NCBI RefSeq assembly: GCF_024124375.1
Contig: NZ_JAMXRZ010000045.1
Location: forward strand, 1-32,220
From: Klenkia sp. PcliD-1-E
Lineage (GTDB): Bacteria; Actinomycetota; Actinomycetes; Mycobacteriales; Geodermatophilaceae
DNA length: 32,220 bases
Direction: 5' to 3'
The position numbers and the translations under genes are program-made. The notes under the pieces were generated by a model, which was not told the origin of the DNA, ran no database searches, and saw only the letters and a program-made list of their open reading frames with translations. Shown piece after piece: positions 6,748 through 15,861 of this stretch (positions are counted from its first letter, which is position 1; each line of letters starts with the position of its first letter).

Positions 6748-8307
6748 ATGACGGCGGTGCTGGTGGTCGGGGGCGGGCACAACGGGCTGGTCTGCGCGGC
6801 CTACCTCGCCCGCGCCGGCCACGACGTCACCGTCCTGGAGGCCGCCGCCGACACCGGCGGGTGCGCGGCCACGGTCGACGCGCTGGGCGCCCGGGTGAAC
6901 ATCTGCAACTGCGACCACACGATGGTCCGCACCACCGCGATCGCCGACGAGCTCGACCTCGCCGGGCACGGCCTGCGCTACCTCGACGTCGACCCGCAGG
7001 CCCTGCACGTGGGCTGGGACGACGCCGCGGGCCCGGCCTTCGTGCAGTTCAAGGACGTCGACCGCACCCTGGACGCGCTGGCCCGTACCCACCCGACGCA
7101 GGTCGCGGGCTACCGCCGCTACCTCGCCGACGCCACCCCCGTCGCCCGGCTGCTCACCGAGTTGACCTCGACCCCGCCCACCCCCGGCCGGGTGCTGCGG
7201 ACGCTGGCCGACCGGCGGGCCACCGCGCTCCCCCGCCTGCTGGACTGGTCGCGGCGCAGCGTGGGTGACGTGCTGGGCCGCTACCTCACCGACCCCTTCC
7301 TGGTGGCCGGCGCCTTCACCACGGGCCCCGCCGTGTGGGGCGTGGCGCCGTCCACCCCCGGCACCGGTCTCGGCGCGGTCGGCATCGCGATGCGGCACCT
7401 GGTGGGCATCGGCCGGCCCGTGGGCGGGTCGGGCGCCCTCCCCGTGGCGCTGCGCTCGGCGCTGGAGGCCGCCGGCGGCCGGGTCCGCACCGGTGCCCGC
7501 GTCGTGCGGGTCCTCGCCGAGGGCGGCGCGACCCGCGGGGTGCTGCTGGACACCGGCGAGGAGGTCCCGGCCGACGTCGTGGTCAGCTCGGTCGACCCGC
7601 GGACGACGGTCGTGGACTGGCTGGGCCCGCACCCGCCGGCCGGCGCCGAGGCCATGGTCACCCGGTGGCGGGCCCGCACCACCCCCGACGGCTACGAGTC
7701 CAAGCTGGACGCCGTCGTCGCCGCCCTCCCGGTCTTCCCGCAGGTGCAGCGGCTGCAGGAGCTGGTCGGCCCCTTCGACCAGCACGCCCCCACGGTCACG
7801 ATCGCCCCGGGCACCGCCGCGCTCGAGCGCGCGCACGCCGCCCTCGCCCGGCACGAGGTCGCCGCGCGGCCGATGGCCCTGGTCGGCACGCCCTCGGCGC
7901 TGGACCCCTCGATGCGGGTCGGCACCGACCACGTGCTGTCGCTGGAGGTGCTCTGGACGCCGTACGCCGTCCCAGGCGGCTGGGCAGCCTCGGCCGAGCC
8001 GCAGCGCTGGCTGGACCTGCTCGCCGCGCAGGTCGGTCCAGGCTTCGCGGCCGGCGTCCGGCGCTGGCGGGTGGTCACGCCGGAGGACTACGAGCGCGAC
8101 CTCGGCATGCCGCGCGGGTGGGCGCCGTCCTTCTCCGGTGGGCCGCTGGCCGCGCTGGTCGGCCGGGACCGCGAGCTGACCCGGTACGCGACGCCGGTGC
8201 GCGGGCTGTACCTGACCGGCGCGGGCACCTTCCCCGGCGCGGGGGTGTGGGGTGCGGCCGGGCGCAACGCCGCCGCCGTCGTCCGTGCGGACCTGGAACG
8301 GCGCTGA
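6748..8307 (+). CDS. FAD/NAD(P)-dependent oxidoreductase, phytoene desaturase/PYROXD2-like
   Basis: A 519-residue flavoprotein of the phytoene-desaturase/amine-oxidase-like fold. The N-terminal dinucleotide-binding motif is VVGGGHNGLVCAAYLARAGHDVTVLEA in content (GGGHNG at residues 8-13, acidic end of strand two at E31). The C-terminus has the typical GLYLTGAGTFPGAGVWGAAGRNAA-type FAD contact (positions about 490-510). No carotenoid genes are nearby, and the family includes many oxidoreductases of unknown substrate, so it more likely oxidises or desaturates a C-N or C-C bond of the pathway compound. It is the first gene of the rightward run; 86 bases separate it from the Rieske gene. Confidence 0.85.
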   Translation: MTAVLVVGGGHNGLVCAAYLARAGHDVTVLEAAADTGGCAATVDALGARVNICNCDHTMVRTTAIADELDLAGHGLRYLDVDPQALHVGWDDAAGPAFVQFKDVDRTLDALARTHPTQVAGYRRYLADATPVARLLTELTSTPPTPGRVLRTLADRRATALPRLLDWSRRSVGDVLGRYLTDPFLVAGAFTTGPAVWGVAPSTPGTGLGAVGIAMRHLVGIGRPVGGSGALPVALRSALEAAGGRVRTGARVVRVLAEGGATRGVLLDTGEEVPADVVVSSVDPRTTVVDWLGPHPPAGAEAMVTRWRARTTPDGYESKLDAVVAALPVFPQVQRLQELVGPFDQHAPTVTIAPGTAALERAHAALARHEVAARPMALVGTPSALDPSMRVGTDHVLSLEVLWTPYAVPGGWAASAEPQRWLDLLAAQVGPGFAAGVRRWRVVTPEDYERDLGMPRGWAPSFSGGPLAALVGRDRELTRYATPVRGLYLTGAGTFPGAGVWGAAGRNAAAVVRADLERR

Positions 8308-8393
8308 AACCGGGCCGCAACGACCGCCGGGCAGCGTGCACGCGGGGCCGCGCGAACGGCGCGAGCGGCCCGCCGCCACCCCCGGGAACCACC

Positions 8394-9476
8394 ATGACCG
8401 CCCTGCAGGAGCCCCGCACCACCCGCCATGCCGGACCCGAGACCCTGGTCCTGTCCGAGCACCCCGTCTTCCGCCGGTTCTGGTACGCCGTGTGCGCGGT
8501 GGACGACGTCCGCACCGACGTCGAGCCCGGTCGGCGCGGCGCCGCCCCGCTGCACCGGAAGGTGCTGGGCACCGACCTGGTCCTCTGGCGGCCCGATCCG
8601 TCCGGCCCGGTCAGCGTCGCGCACGACCGCTGCGCGCACCGCGACGCGCCGCTGTCGATGGGCTGGGTCGCCGACTGCCACCTGGTCTGCCCCTACCACG
8701 GGTGGGAGTGGGACGCCGACGGCCTGACCCAGCGCATCCCGCAGTTCCCCGACTCCCCGCACCCCACGAAGTCAGGGTTGACGATGGTGCGCAGCCAGGA
8801 GCGCTACGGCCTGGTCTGGGTGTGCCTGGCCACCGACGCCGAGGGCGGGCCGGTCGCCGACGTGCCCGCGGTCGAGGAGTGGGACGACCCGGCCTGGCGG
8901 CAGGTCCCCGAGGGCTCGTGGGACTTCGACTGCACCGCCATGCACCTGGTCGAGAACAACATCGACCCCGGCCACGTCGCCTTCGTGCACATGAACAGCT
9001 TCGGCAACCCCGACAACCCCGAGCTCACCGACCAGAACGTGCAGCGCACGCCCTACGGGCTGATCACCTGGACCGACGTCCCGGTCGAGGGCCGGCCCGG
9101 TGAGGACGGCGCGACGGTGCGGCACACCTGGAGCCAGGTGCACCTGCCCTTCTTCATGCACCTGCTCATCCGCTACCCCGACGGCCTGGGCCACGTGATG
9201 CTCAAGGCCATCACGCCGGTCGACGACACCCACTGCACCATCCACCAGGTCGTGCTGCGCACCGACACCGAGGCCGACCGCCCCGCCGCCGACATCCGCG
9301 CCTTCGACCACCAGGTGGAGCTGGAGGACAAGGCCCTGCTGGACCGGCTGCCCGACGAGTTCCCGCTCGCCCAGCACCTCAACGCGCACGCCAAGGCCGA
9401 CAAGAACAGCCTGCTGCTGCGCCGCCTGTACACCGAGCTGGTCACCGGCCAGTGGACCCCCGGAGGACCCGCGTGA
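8394..9476 (+). CDS. Rieske non-heme iron oxygenase, oxygenase subunit (phthalate dioxygenase-like)
   Basis: A 360-residue aromatic-ring-hydroxylating or demethylating oxygenase. The Rieske [2Fe-2S] ligands are C80, H82, C99 and H102 in a CxH-x16-CxxH pattern. The mononuclear iron site is ENNIDPGHVAFVH (D191, H194, H199), with an acidic ligand probably near the LPDEFPL segment. The monocomponent type fits the phthalate-dioxygenase/O- and N-demethylase group (vanillate demethylase-like). It needs a reductase, and the flavoprotein at 19000-19953 is the obvious partner. The ATG is preceded by GGGAA. The stop overlaps the next amidohydrolase start by four bases (GTGA). Confidence 0.93.
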   Translation: MTALQEPRTTRHAGPETLVLSEHPVFRRFWYAVCAVDDVRTDVEPGRRGAAPLHRKVLGTDLVLWRPDPSGPVSVAHDRCAHRDAPLSMGWVADCHLVCPYHGWEWDADGLTQRIPQFPDSPHPTKSGLTMVRSQERYGLVWVCLATDAEGGPVADVPAVEEWDDPAWRQVPEGSWDFDCTAMHLVENNIDPGHVAFVHMNSFGNPDNPELTDQNVQRTPYGLITWTDVPVEGRPGEDGATVRHTWSQVHLPFFMHLLIRYPDGLGHVMLKAITPVDDTHCTIHQVVLRTDTEADRPAADIRAFDHQVELEDKALLDRLPDEFPLAQHLNAHAKADKNSLLLRRLYTELVTGQWTPGGPA

Positions 9477-10837
9477 CCACCAAGCTGCTCGTGCACGGCG
9501 CCACCCTGCTCACCGTCGACCCGCAGCGGCCCGACCCGTTCACCGGCTGGTTCGCCGTCGGCGACGACGGCCGGATCACCGCCGTCGAGGCAGGCGACCC
9601 CACCCCGGAGCAGCGGGCGGGCGCGGTGCAGACGCTGGACGCCACCGGCACGATCGTCGGGCCCGGCTTCGTCAGCGCGCACAGCCACCTGTTCACCTCC
9701 GGCAGCCGTGGCCTGGGCATGGACGAGACGCTGTACGGCTGGATCGAGGCCATGCTCCGCTACGTCATGCCGGCCACGCCCGAGGACATGTACTGGTGCA
9801 CCCGGCACGGCGCGCAGGACTTCCTGCGCAACGGCATCACCACCGCCTACGACTTCACCGACGGCGGCCTGCAGTTCGACAAGACCGTCGCCAGCTTCGG
9901 GGACCGGGTGCCGCCCGTCGAGCGCCAGGACGCCCAGCTGCGGGCCAAGACCGACGCCGGGCTGCGCAGCCTGCACTCGGTGATGCTCGCCCAGGGCGAC
10001 GTCCCCCGGGCCGACGCGCTGGCCCACGTCGAGGACACGGTGAAGGCCGCGGCCGATGCCGACCCGTCGCTGCTGCTGGGCGTGGCGATCAGCGGGGCGG
10101 TCCAGTGGGCCCCGACGCCGGACACCGCGGCGCTGGAGACCGAGGTGATGCGCCGGTACGGGCTGGTCAACCAGGCCCACTTCCTGGAGACCGCCGAGAT
10201 GCTGGAGCTGCAGCGGTCGAAGTTCGCCTGGTACGTCGACGCCGGCGCGCTGTCGCCGGAGCTGGTGTTCGGGCACTTCATCCAGACGACGCCCGAGATC
10301 ATCGCCACCGCCGCGGCGGCCGGGTGCGCGATGAGCTGGCAGCCGATGAGCAACGGCCGGCTGGCCAGCGGGGTGGCGTCGATCCCGGAGATGCGCGCCG
10401 CCGGCATGCGGGTCGGGATGGGCCTGGACGACCAGTCCTGCACCGACGTCGCCGACCCGTGGAACAACATGCGCACCGGCATCGCGCTGCTGCGCGCGCA
10501 GTACAAGGACCCGATGGCCGCCCCCGTCGGCGACGTGCTGATGATGCACACCCGCGGCGGCGCCGAGGCCCTGGGCGTCGACGACCGGGTGGGCTCGCTG
10601 CGGGTCGGCCGGTACGCGGACTTCTGCGTGGTCGACCCCCGCCGTCCCGACACCGGACCGGTGTGGGACGCCGTCGGCACCTACGTGCTGGCCTGCTCGC
10701 TGCGCAACCTGCGGTCGGTGTGGGTCGGCGGGGAGGCCGTCGCGCACGGCGCGGACCTGGTCGACCCGCAGGCCGGCGAGGTGGAGTCGCAGGTGCACGA
10801 GCGGCTGGCCCGGATCGCCGCGGACCTGGGCGGGTGA
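9473..10837 (+). CDS. ATZ/TRZ-type amidohydrolase (deaminase or N-heterocycle hydrolase)
   Basis: A 454-residue amidohydrolase-superfamily enzyme with an intact metal site: H70 and H72 (SAHSHLF), H236 (VNQAHFLET), H268 (LVFGHFIQ) and D319 (GMGLDDQS). The family removes amino, chloro or alkylamino groups from triazines, purines, pterins or pyrimidines, or opens rings, so it is a candidate deaminase or ring hydrolase acting after Rieske oxidation. It contrasts with the 3996-5279 paralogue, which has lost two ligands. Both ends overlap neighbours by four bases, placing it firmly in one translationally coupled operon with the Rieske and acetamidase-like genes. Confidence 0.9.
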   Translation: MTTKLLVHGATLLTVDPQRPDPFTGWFAVGDDGRITAVEAGDPTPEQRAGAVQTLDATGTIVGPGFVSAHSHLFTSGSRGLGMDETLYGWIEAMLRYVMPATPEDMYWCTRHGAQDFLRNGITTAYDFTDGGLQFDKTVASFGDRVPPVERQDAQLRAKTDAGLRSLHSVMLAQGDVPRADALAHVEDTVKAAADADPSLLLGVAISGAVQWAPTPDTAALETEVMRRYGLVNQAHFLETAEMLELQRSKFAWYVDAGALSPELVFGHFIQTTPEIIATAAAAGCAMSWQPMSNGRLASGVASIPEMRAAGMRVGMGLDDQSCTDVADPWNNMRTGIALLRAQYKDPMAAPVGDVLMMHTRGGAEALGVDDRVGSLRVGRYADFCVVDPRRPDTGPVWDAVGTYVLACSLRNLRSVWVGGEAVAHGADLVDPQAGEVESQVHERLARIAADLGG

Positions 10838-11913
10838 GGGTCCTCCAGCCCGGGGAGGGGCCGGTCGCCGGCGACGTGCACCTGCCGGCGTCGCCGGAGC
10901 ACGTGCTGTGGGGCCGGCTGCCGTGCGCGGCCGACGAGCCGGTGCTGGAGGTGCAGCCGGGCACCGCGGTCACGTTCGACACGATCAGCCACGAGGGCAT
11001 CCTGGAGGACCAGGGCCGCGACCCGGCGGCGTTCTTCGGCGCCCACGGGGTGACCGAGGTGCTCGCCGACGCCGTCGCGCTGGCCGCCAGCGACCACCCG
11101 CACCGCTTCGGCGTCGACGGCCCGCACGTGGTCAGCCGTCCGGTGGCCGTCGCCGGCGCGCAGGTCGGCGACCTGCTGGCCATGACGCTGCTGGACGCGA
11201 CGCCGCGGGTGCCCTACGGGGTCATATCCAACCGGCACGGCAAGGGCGTGCTGGTCGGCGAGCACCCGCTCGGGGGCGCGCCGGTGTTCAGCGCGTTCGC
11301 CACGGTCAGCGAGGACGGCGCCCACGGCCTGCTGCCGCTCACCCCGGGTGCCGAGCCGACGGTGGCCTTCCCGCTGCGGCCCTTCCTCGGCGTCATGGGG
11401 GTGGCGGTGGCCGGCCCTGAGCGGCCGCACTCGGTGCCGCCGGGCCCGCACGGCGGCAACGTCGACATCGCCCTGCTCACGGCGGGATCCACGCTGTACC
11501 TGCCGGTGCAGGCCGACGGTGGGCTCGCCTACGTCGGCGACCCGCACGTCGCGCAGGGGGACGGCGAGGTGTCGCTGACCGCCATGGAGGCCAGCCTGCG
11601 GGCCACGGTGCGGCTGGACGTCGTCGCGCGGGAGGACGCGGTGGCCCGGTTCGGCAAGCTGGCCGGGCCGCTGGTGGAGACGACGGAGTTCCTGGTGCCC
11701 ACCGGCATGGACCCCGACCTCGACCTGGCCGTGGCCGACTGCGTGCGGGCGGCGATCGCGCTGCTGCAGGCCCGGTTCGGGATGGACCGGTCGCTGGCCT
11801 ACGCCTACCTGTCGGCGGCCACCGACTTCCGGATCAGCCAGGTCGTGGACGTGGTCAAGGGCGTCCACGCCACGATCAGGAAGTCGGACTTCACCAGCCG
11901 GGCGGGCGCCTGA
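10834..11913 (+). CDS. Acetamidase/formamidase family protein
   Basis: A 359-residue FmdA/AmdA-family amidohydrolase. Typical segments are the early TFDTISHEGI region, the GVISNRHGKGVL region, and PGPHGGNVDIALLTAGSTLYLPV in the second half, followed by the family's C-terminal AYAYLSAATDFRISQVVD-like helix. The family hydrolyses formamide, acetamide and short-chain amides to ammonia and acid. Here it could release ammonia from a small amide left by ring cleavage. The GTG start overlaps the preceding stop (GTGA). The last 23 bases overlap, tail to tail, the 3' end of the convergent amidase gene, so no separate terminator fits. Confidence 0.92.
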   Translation: MRVLQPGEGPVAGDVHLPASPEHVLWGRLPCAADEPVLEVQPGTAVTFDTISHEGILEDQGRDPAAFFGAHGVTEVLADAVALAASDHPHRFGVDGPHVVSRPVAVAGAQVGDLLAMTLLDATPRVPYGVISNRHGKGVLVGEHPLGGAPVFSAFATVSEDGAHGLLPLTPGAEPTVAFPLRPFLGVMGVAVAGPERPHSVPPGPHGGNVDIALLTAGSTLYLPVQADGGLAYVGDPHVAQGDGEVSLTAMEASLRATVRLDVVAREDAVARFGKLAGPLVETTEFLVPTGMDPDLDLAVADCVRAAIALLQARFGMDRSLAYAYLSAATDFRISQVVDVVKGVHATIRKSDFTSRAGA

Positions 11914-13303
11914 ACCTGACCAGCCCGGCCTGCTCGGCCAGGCAGGCCACGGCCAGCGGGGTGCGGTCCTCCAGGTAGGGGCCCAGCAGCTGGGCACCGA
12001 CAGGCAGGCCGCTGACCGCACCGGGCCCCAGCGGGACGACGGTGGCCGGGAGCCGGCCCAGGCTGGACAGCCGCGCCCAGTCGCAGACCGAGTCGATCGG
12101 CACCTCGCGGCCTGCGACCTCCACGGTCTCCGGGGCGGTCATCGCGGCCGTGTAGGTGGTGGCCACCCGCGAGACCGCCGGGCACAGGACGACGTCGACG
12201 CCGGCGAACACCTCCGCCCAGCGGGCGGTGGCCGCCCGCTGGGCCTCCAGGTCGTGCAGCGCCGCCCACACCGACTGGTGGTAGCGGTCGTCGGCGTCGG
12301 CGAGGTCCTCGGCGGTGAAGCCGTGCACGATCTCCGCCGACTGCAGCCGCAGGTACAGCGCCAGGTCCGCGCTCCCGCCCACGGGAGGGTGCGCGAGCTC
12401 GGCGACGTGGGCGCCCTCCCCGGCCAGCGCGTCGGCGAAGCCGCGGATCGCCGTCGCCACCTCGGGGTCGACCGGGGCGGCCGGGTCGTCGAGCCACACC
12501 CCGACCCGCAGGCCCGCGAGCGAGGCCACCCGGGCCGGGGGCAGCCGCAGCTGCCAGCCCACCGACTCCAGGCCCTCGGCGCCGACGAGCACCTCGGTGA
12601 ACGCGGCGGTGTCGGCGGCGGAGCGGGCGAACGGGCCGATCGAGCTGACCATCGGCTCCAGCAGGCCGCCGTCCGGCCAGGGCATGTTCCCCAGCTTGGA
12701 CACCGCGCCGTTGCTGGGCCGATGGCCGAACAACCCGCACCACGCCGCCGGGACGCGCAGCGACCCGGCCAGGTCGCTGCCCAGGTCGGCGACACCCAGG
12801 CCGGCCGCGACGGCGGCCGACGACCCACCGCTGGACCCGCCGCTGGAGCGGGTGGGGTCCCACGGGTTGGTCGTGGCACCGAAGAGGGCGTTCTCGCTGT
12901 GCATGCTGGCCAGCCACACCGGCACGTTGGTCTTGCCCAGGACCACGCACCCGGCCTCCCGCAGCCGCCGGACGGCGGGGGCGTCGACGGTGGCCAGCCG
13001 GCGGTCGTCCGGGCGGCCGTGCGAGCTGGGCAGGCCGGCCGCGTCGACGGAGTCCTTCACGGTGATCGGCAGCCCCGCCAGCGGCCCCAGTGGCCGGCCG
13101 GCGACGCGGTCGGCGTCCAGCGCGCGGGCCGCGGCGACCGCGCCCTCGGCGTCCACGGCGACGAGGGCGTTCAGCGCCGCCCCCGGGCCGGCGATCCGGT
13201 CCAGGTGCGCGCGGGTGAGCTCCTCGGCGGACACCTCGCCGGCCGCCAGGGCGGCCAGCATGGTGGTGCCGTCGACGAGGGTGTCCAGCGCCGTCGAGGT
13301 CAC
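11891..13303 (-). CDS. Amidase-signature family amidase
   Basis: A 470-residue amidase with the complete Ser-cisSer-Lys triad: K83 (ITVKDSVD), S157 (GGSSGGSSAAVAAG) and S181 (SDLAGSLRVPA). It has standard single-domain length and, unlike the amidase at the left edge, no AtzH extension. The substrate is not predictable. The GTG start overlaps the TGA of the truncated flavin-monooxygenase remnant by four bases, so its translation probably depends on that short frame. The tail overlaps the convergent acetamidase-like gene. Confidence 0.92.
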   Translation of the reverse strand: MTSTALDTLVDGTTMLAALAAGEVSAEELTRAHLDRIAGPGAALNALVAVDAEGAVAAARALDADRVAGRPLGPLAGLPITVKDSVDAAGLPSSHGRPDDRRLATVDAPAVRRLREAGCVVLGKTNVPVWLASMHSENALFGATTNPWDPTRSSGGSSGGSSAAVAAGLGVADLGSDLAGSLRVPAAWCGLFGHRPSNGAVSKLGNMPWPDGGLLEPMVSSIGPFARSAADTAAFTEVLVGAEGLESVGWQLRLPPARVASLAGLRVGVWLDDPAAPVDPEVATAIRGFADALAGEGAHVAELAHPPVGGSADLALYLRLQSAEIVHGFTAEDLADADDRYHQSVWAALHDLEAQRAATARWAEVFAGVDVVLCPAVSRVATTYTAAMTAPETVEVAGREVPIDSVCDWARLSSLGRLPATVVPLGPGAVSGLPVGAQLLGPYLEDRTPLAVACLAEQAGLVRFRRPPGW

Positions 13304-13545
13304 GCCGGGCCCGTCATGGCCACACCCTGGTTGCCGACGACCTCGTAGCCCTCGTGCTGGAAGTGGTGCTCGGTCCACCACATCGTGTCGTAGCCCAGCC
13401 GGTCACCGACCTCGGCGAGCGCGACGAGGTCCTCGTACGCCGCGGCGACGTCCGCCCGCCCGTAGCGCCGCTCGGTGGCCGGCGGACCGTCGAGGCCGGC
13501 GTCGGGCATCGCGACCGCGCCGAGCAGGTTGGTGTCGATCCGCAT
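13300..13545 (-). pseudogene. Truncated luciferase-like (LLM) flavin monooxygenase, N-terminal remnant
   Basis: An 81-residue frame starting MRIDTNLLGA and containing the LLM-family segment LGYDTMWWTEHHF with the following EGYEVVGNQG. Family members are about 330-400 residues, so only the first quarter is present; after about residue 77 the frame ends with four residues and a TGA. That TGA overlaps the amidase start in a GTGA arrangement, so the remnant may survive as a coupling leader. An internal deletion that kept the original stop would explain the geometry. The ATG follows CACGAT by six bases. A functional mini-protein is possible but unlikely. Confidence 0.7.
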
Positions 13546-13599
13546 GGCTGCATCGTGCGAGCCCGAGGTTTCCCCGGTGTTCCGGTCGCGCAACGCGTC

Positions 13600-13633
13600 G
13601 GCGCCCGCCACCCCGGGTGGGGTGACGGGCGCC
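13600..13633 (-). terminator. Hairpin downstream of the ABC binding-protein gene
   Basis: Arms GGCGCCCG (13600-13607) and CGGGCGCC (13626-13633) pair fully. Inside a 2x2 mismatch, ACCCC (13610-13614) pairs with GGGGT (13619-13623) around a 4-base loop. It starts 15 bases past the stop of the binding-protein gene. There is no T-tract, as is common for terminators in GC-rich actinobacteria. Confidence 0.55.
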
Positions 13634-13648
13634 GTCGGGTGGAGCGGG

Positions 13649-14824
13649 TCAGCTGGAGGGCACCGAGATGGAGTCGTCGATGAACTCGTTGGTGACGAGG
13701 TCGTCGGCGGTCAGGCCCTCCTTCGGCGGGGTGCCCTGGTCGGTGAAGATCGGCGTGGTCTGCTCGATGAGCGTGTCGACGCGGTCGGTGTCGAAGTTGC
13801 CGTGCACGTCGTCGGGGCCGTTGCCCACCAGGCCTAGCTCCTTCTGGGTCTCCACCGAGTAGTCAGCGACGCCCTGCGAGTACACCCAGCCGGTGTCGTA
13901 CTGCTGCACCAGGTCCAGGATGATGTCGTTCACCCGCGCCGGGTCCTCGAGGTAGTCCACGTCGGCCTGCTGCATGAGCGGGACGAGCGCGGTGAGGCAG
14001 CTCGACATCGAGTCCAGGTCACCGGAGCGGATCGAGATCGAGGACTGGTAGGGCTGGAAGCCGGCGTCGTAGACGAGCTGGTACTTCACGTCCTTGCCCC
14101 AGGCCTCGACCTCGTTCTTGTAGATGTAGGGCTCGGCGGAGGCGAAGCCCTGCTGCGCGACCTCGCCGGCCGCCGCGACGAAGCCCGACGGGGTGCCGTC
14201 GTAGGAGCCGTCGATCTGGTCGGGGTTCAGGATCCCGGCGCCGGTCAGGTAGGCCATGTAGGCCGAACCCTCGAAGTACCGCACGGTGATGTCGTCGCGG
14301 CCCAGGTCGGCGATCGACTCGACGTCCGGGTGGGTCGCGGGGTCCCACATGATCATGGTGGGCGACTTCTCCAGGGGGGCCAGCACCGCGGTGGTGGGCT
14401 GGGTGTCCGACAGCTGGATGGCCTCGTCGGTGGCGATGTAGCCCAGGTCGATGTCGGTGTCGGCGTACATCTGCGAGGTCACCGTCTGGAACCCGATGGC
14501 CGGGCCGCCGGCGCGGATCTCCAGGGTGACGCCGGTGGAGTCCCCGTTGCTGTCGATGAGCGTGCCCGTCACCGACTTGCTGCCGGCGTCGACCACGTAG
14601 TCGTCGCCGAGGGACTCGTAGAGGCCCCCGTGCTCGGACTCGGGGTTCCAGTCGGTCTGCACCACGATGTTGCTGGGGCAGCCCGCGGCGGCGAGGTCGT
14701 TGCTGCCGACGTCGCCGGAGGGGCCGGCGGCCGCCGAGCCGCCGTCGTCGCTGCCGCAGGCCGCGAGGGAGAGCGCCAGCACGGCGGTGGCCGCGAGGGC
14801 CGTCGTGGAACGGGTGATGCGCAC
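13649..14824 (-). CDS. ABC transporter substrate-binding lipoprotein (NMT1/THI5-like)
   Basis: A 391-residue secreted lipoprotein. It has a basic N-terminus, a hydrophobic stretch and lipobox LAAC with C23. The mature start NIVVQTDWNPESEHGGLY-like region matches NitT/TauT or NMT1/THI5-type binding proteins, which capture sulfonates, nitrate, thiamine pyrimidines and other N-heterocycles. With the neighbouring permease and ATPase it completes an importer. Three deaminase- or hydrolase-like proteins nearby suggest the ligand is the N-heterocycle degraded here, which is inference. GTG at 14824 has AGGAG five bases upstream. A 122-base gap with a GC-rich hairpin separates it from the permease gene. 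Confidence 0.9.
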   Translation of the reverse strand: MRITRSTTALAATAVLALSLAACGSDDGGSAAAGPSGDVGSNDLAAAGCPSNIVVQTDWNPESEHGGLYESLGDDYVVDAGSKSVTGTLIDSNGDSTGVTLEIRAGGPAIGFQTVTSQMYADTDIDLGYIATDEAIQLSDTQPTTAVLAPLEKSPTMIMWDPATHPDVESIADLGRDDITVRYFEGSAYMAYLTGAGILNPDQIDGSYDGTPSGFVAAAGEVAQQGFASAEPYIYKNEVEAWGKDVKYQLVYDAGFQPYQSSISIRSGDLDSMSSCLTALVPLMQQADVDYLEDPARVNDIILDLVQQYDTGWVYSQGVADYSVETQKELGLVGNGPDDVHGNFDTDRVDTLIEQTTPIFTDQGTPPKEGLTADDLVTNEFIDDSISVPSS

Positions 14825-14877
14825 ACGTGCTCCTGGGGATGGGTCGGGCCGGCACCTCGGGTTCGGGGTGACGGTGA

Positions 14878-14905
14878 CCGGGGCGGACGGCGACGGACGC
14901 CCCGG
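14878..14905 (-). other. Intercistronic hairpin between permease and binding-protein genes
   Basis: CCGGGGCG (14878-14885) and CGCCCCGG (14898-14905) form a perfect 8-bp stem with a 12-base loop. It sits in the only long gap inside the transporter operon. Such structures can stabilise or separately terminate transcripts so that binding protein and membrane parts reach different levels; the role here is unproven. Confidence 0.35.
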
Positions 14906-14946
14906 GTGGTGCGGACTGGGGAGGCGGCAGGGCTGGCCGAGGGGGC

Positions 14947-15861
14947 TCAGCGGTCGCGGGACTGGTCGTACCAGCTGCCGACGACGAGCTTGGACAGCCA
15001 GCCGAAGAGGAAGAACACCGCGAAGCCGAGCGCGGCGGTGACCACGATCGTGAAGAACAGCGGGGCGCCCTGCAGGCGGGAGCTGAAGTTCGACAGCAGG
15101 ATGCCCAGCCCCGGTTCGCCCTGCTTGAAGAACAGGTCGCCGACGATCGCGCCGACCACGGACAGGCCGGCGGAGATGCGGAACCCGGCGAAGATGGCCG
15201 GCAGCGCCGCGGGCAGCTGCAGCTTGACCAGCCGGGTGAACCGACCGGCCTTGTGCAGGGTGAACAGCTCGTGGTGCCCGCGGTCCACCGACTGGATGCC
15301 GAACAGCGTGTTCGACACGATGGGGAACAGCGCGATCATCACGCAGACGATGACCCGGGACGGGAAGCCGAAGCCGAACCAGAACCCGATCAGCGGGACC
15401 AGGGCCAGGATCGGGATGCACTGCAGCGCGACGGCGTAGGGGTACAGCGAGCTCTCGACCGCCTTGCTCTGGCTCATCGCGATCGCCCACAGCATGCCGA
15501 TCACGATCGCGATCGCCAGGCCGGTGAACGTGACCACGATCGAGCGGCCCAGCGCCGGCCACACCTTCTCGGTGATGGTCGGGTCCAGCAGCGCATCGGT
15601 GATGAGGGTGTGCGGAGCCGGCATGAGGAAGCGCCGGCCGGGGTCCAGCACCAGGTAGGTGATGGCGTACCAGACCCCGATGAGGGCGGCGAACACCACG
15701 ACCGGCAGGGCCAGGTTCATCGCCTTCTTCCCGCGGCGGCGCCGGACGGCGCGCGGGGGTGCCGCGCTGTCGGCGACCGCCTCGGCGGTGGGGCTCTCGA
15801 GGGTGGTGGTCACGGCGGTCTCCTCGGAGGGGCTGGTCTGGCCGGGCAGGGTGGCGGTCAC
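14947..15861 (-). CDS. ABC transporter permease, NitT/TauT (SsuC) family
   Basis: A 304-residue BPD-type inner-membrane permease. A long polar N-terminus of about 50 residues ends in a basic RRRRGKK cluster, followed by about six hydrophobic helices starting with LALPVVVFAALIGVWYAI. The cytoplasmic EAA-like loop lies around HELFTLHKAGRFTRLVKLQLPAALP. The start is taken as GTG at 15861, overlapping the ATPase stop by four bases. Together with the ATPase and lipoprotein it forms a complete importer of the nitrate/sulfonate/N-heterocycle group. Confidence 0.92.
   Translation of the reverse strand: MTATLPGQTSPSEETAVTTTLESPTAEAVADSAAPPRAVRRRRGKKAMNLALPVVVFAALIGVWYAITYLVLDPGRRFLMPAPHTLITDALLDPTITEKVWPALGRSIVVTFTGLAIAIVIGMLWAIAMSQSKAVESSLYPYAVALQCIPILALVPLIGFWFGFGFPSRVIVCVMIALFPIVSNTLFGIQSVDRGHHELFTLHKAGRFTRLVKLQLPAALPAIFAGFRISAGLSVVGAIVGDLFFKQGEPGLGILLSNFSSRLQGAPLFFTIVVTAALGFAVFFLFGWLSKLVVGSWYDQSRDR

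Noticed and set aside
6308-6782. Protein-coding frames across the repeat array on both strands
   Set aside because: They are products of the 28-bp repeat read in three frames, with no start context or family similarity.
6748-8307. Carotenoid phytoene desaturase
   Set aside because: No crtB/crtE or other carotenoid genes nearby, and the sequence fits the broad PYROXD2-like group equally well.
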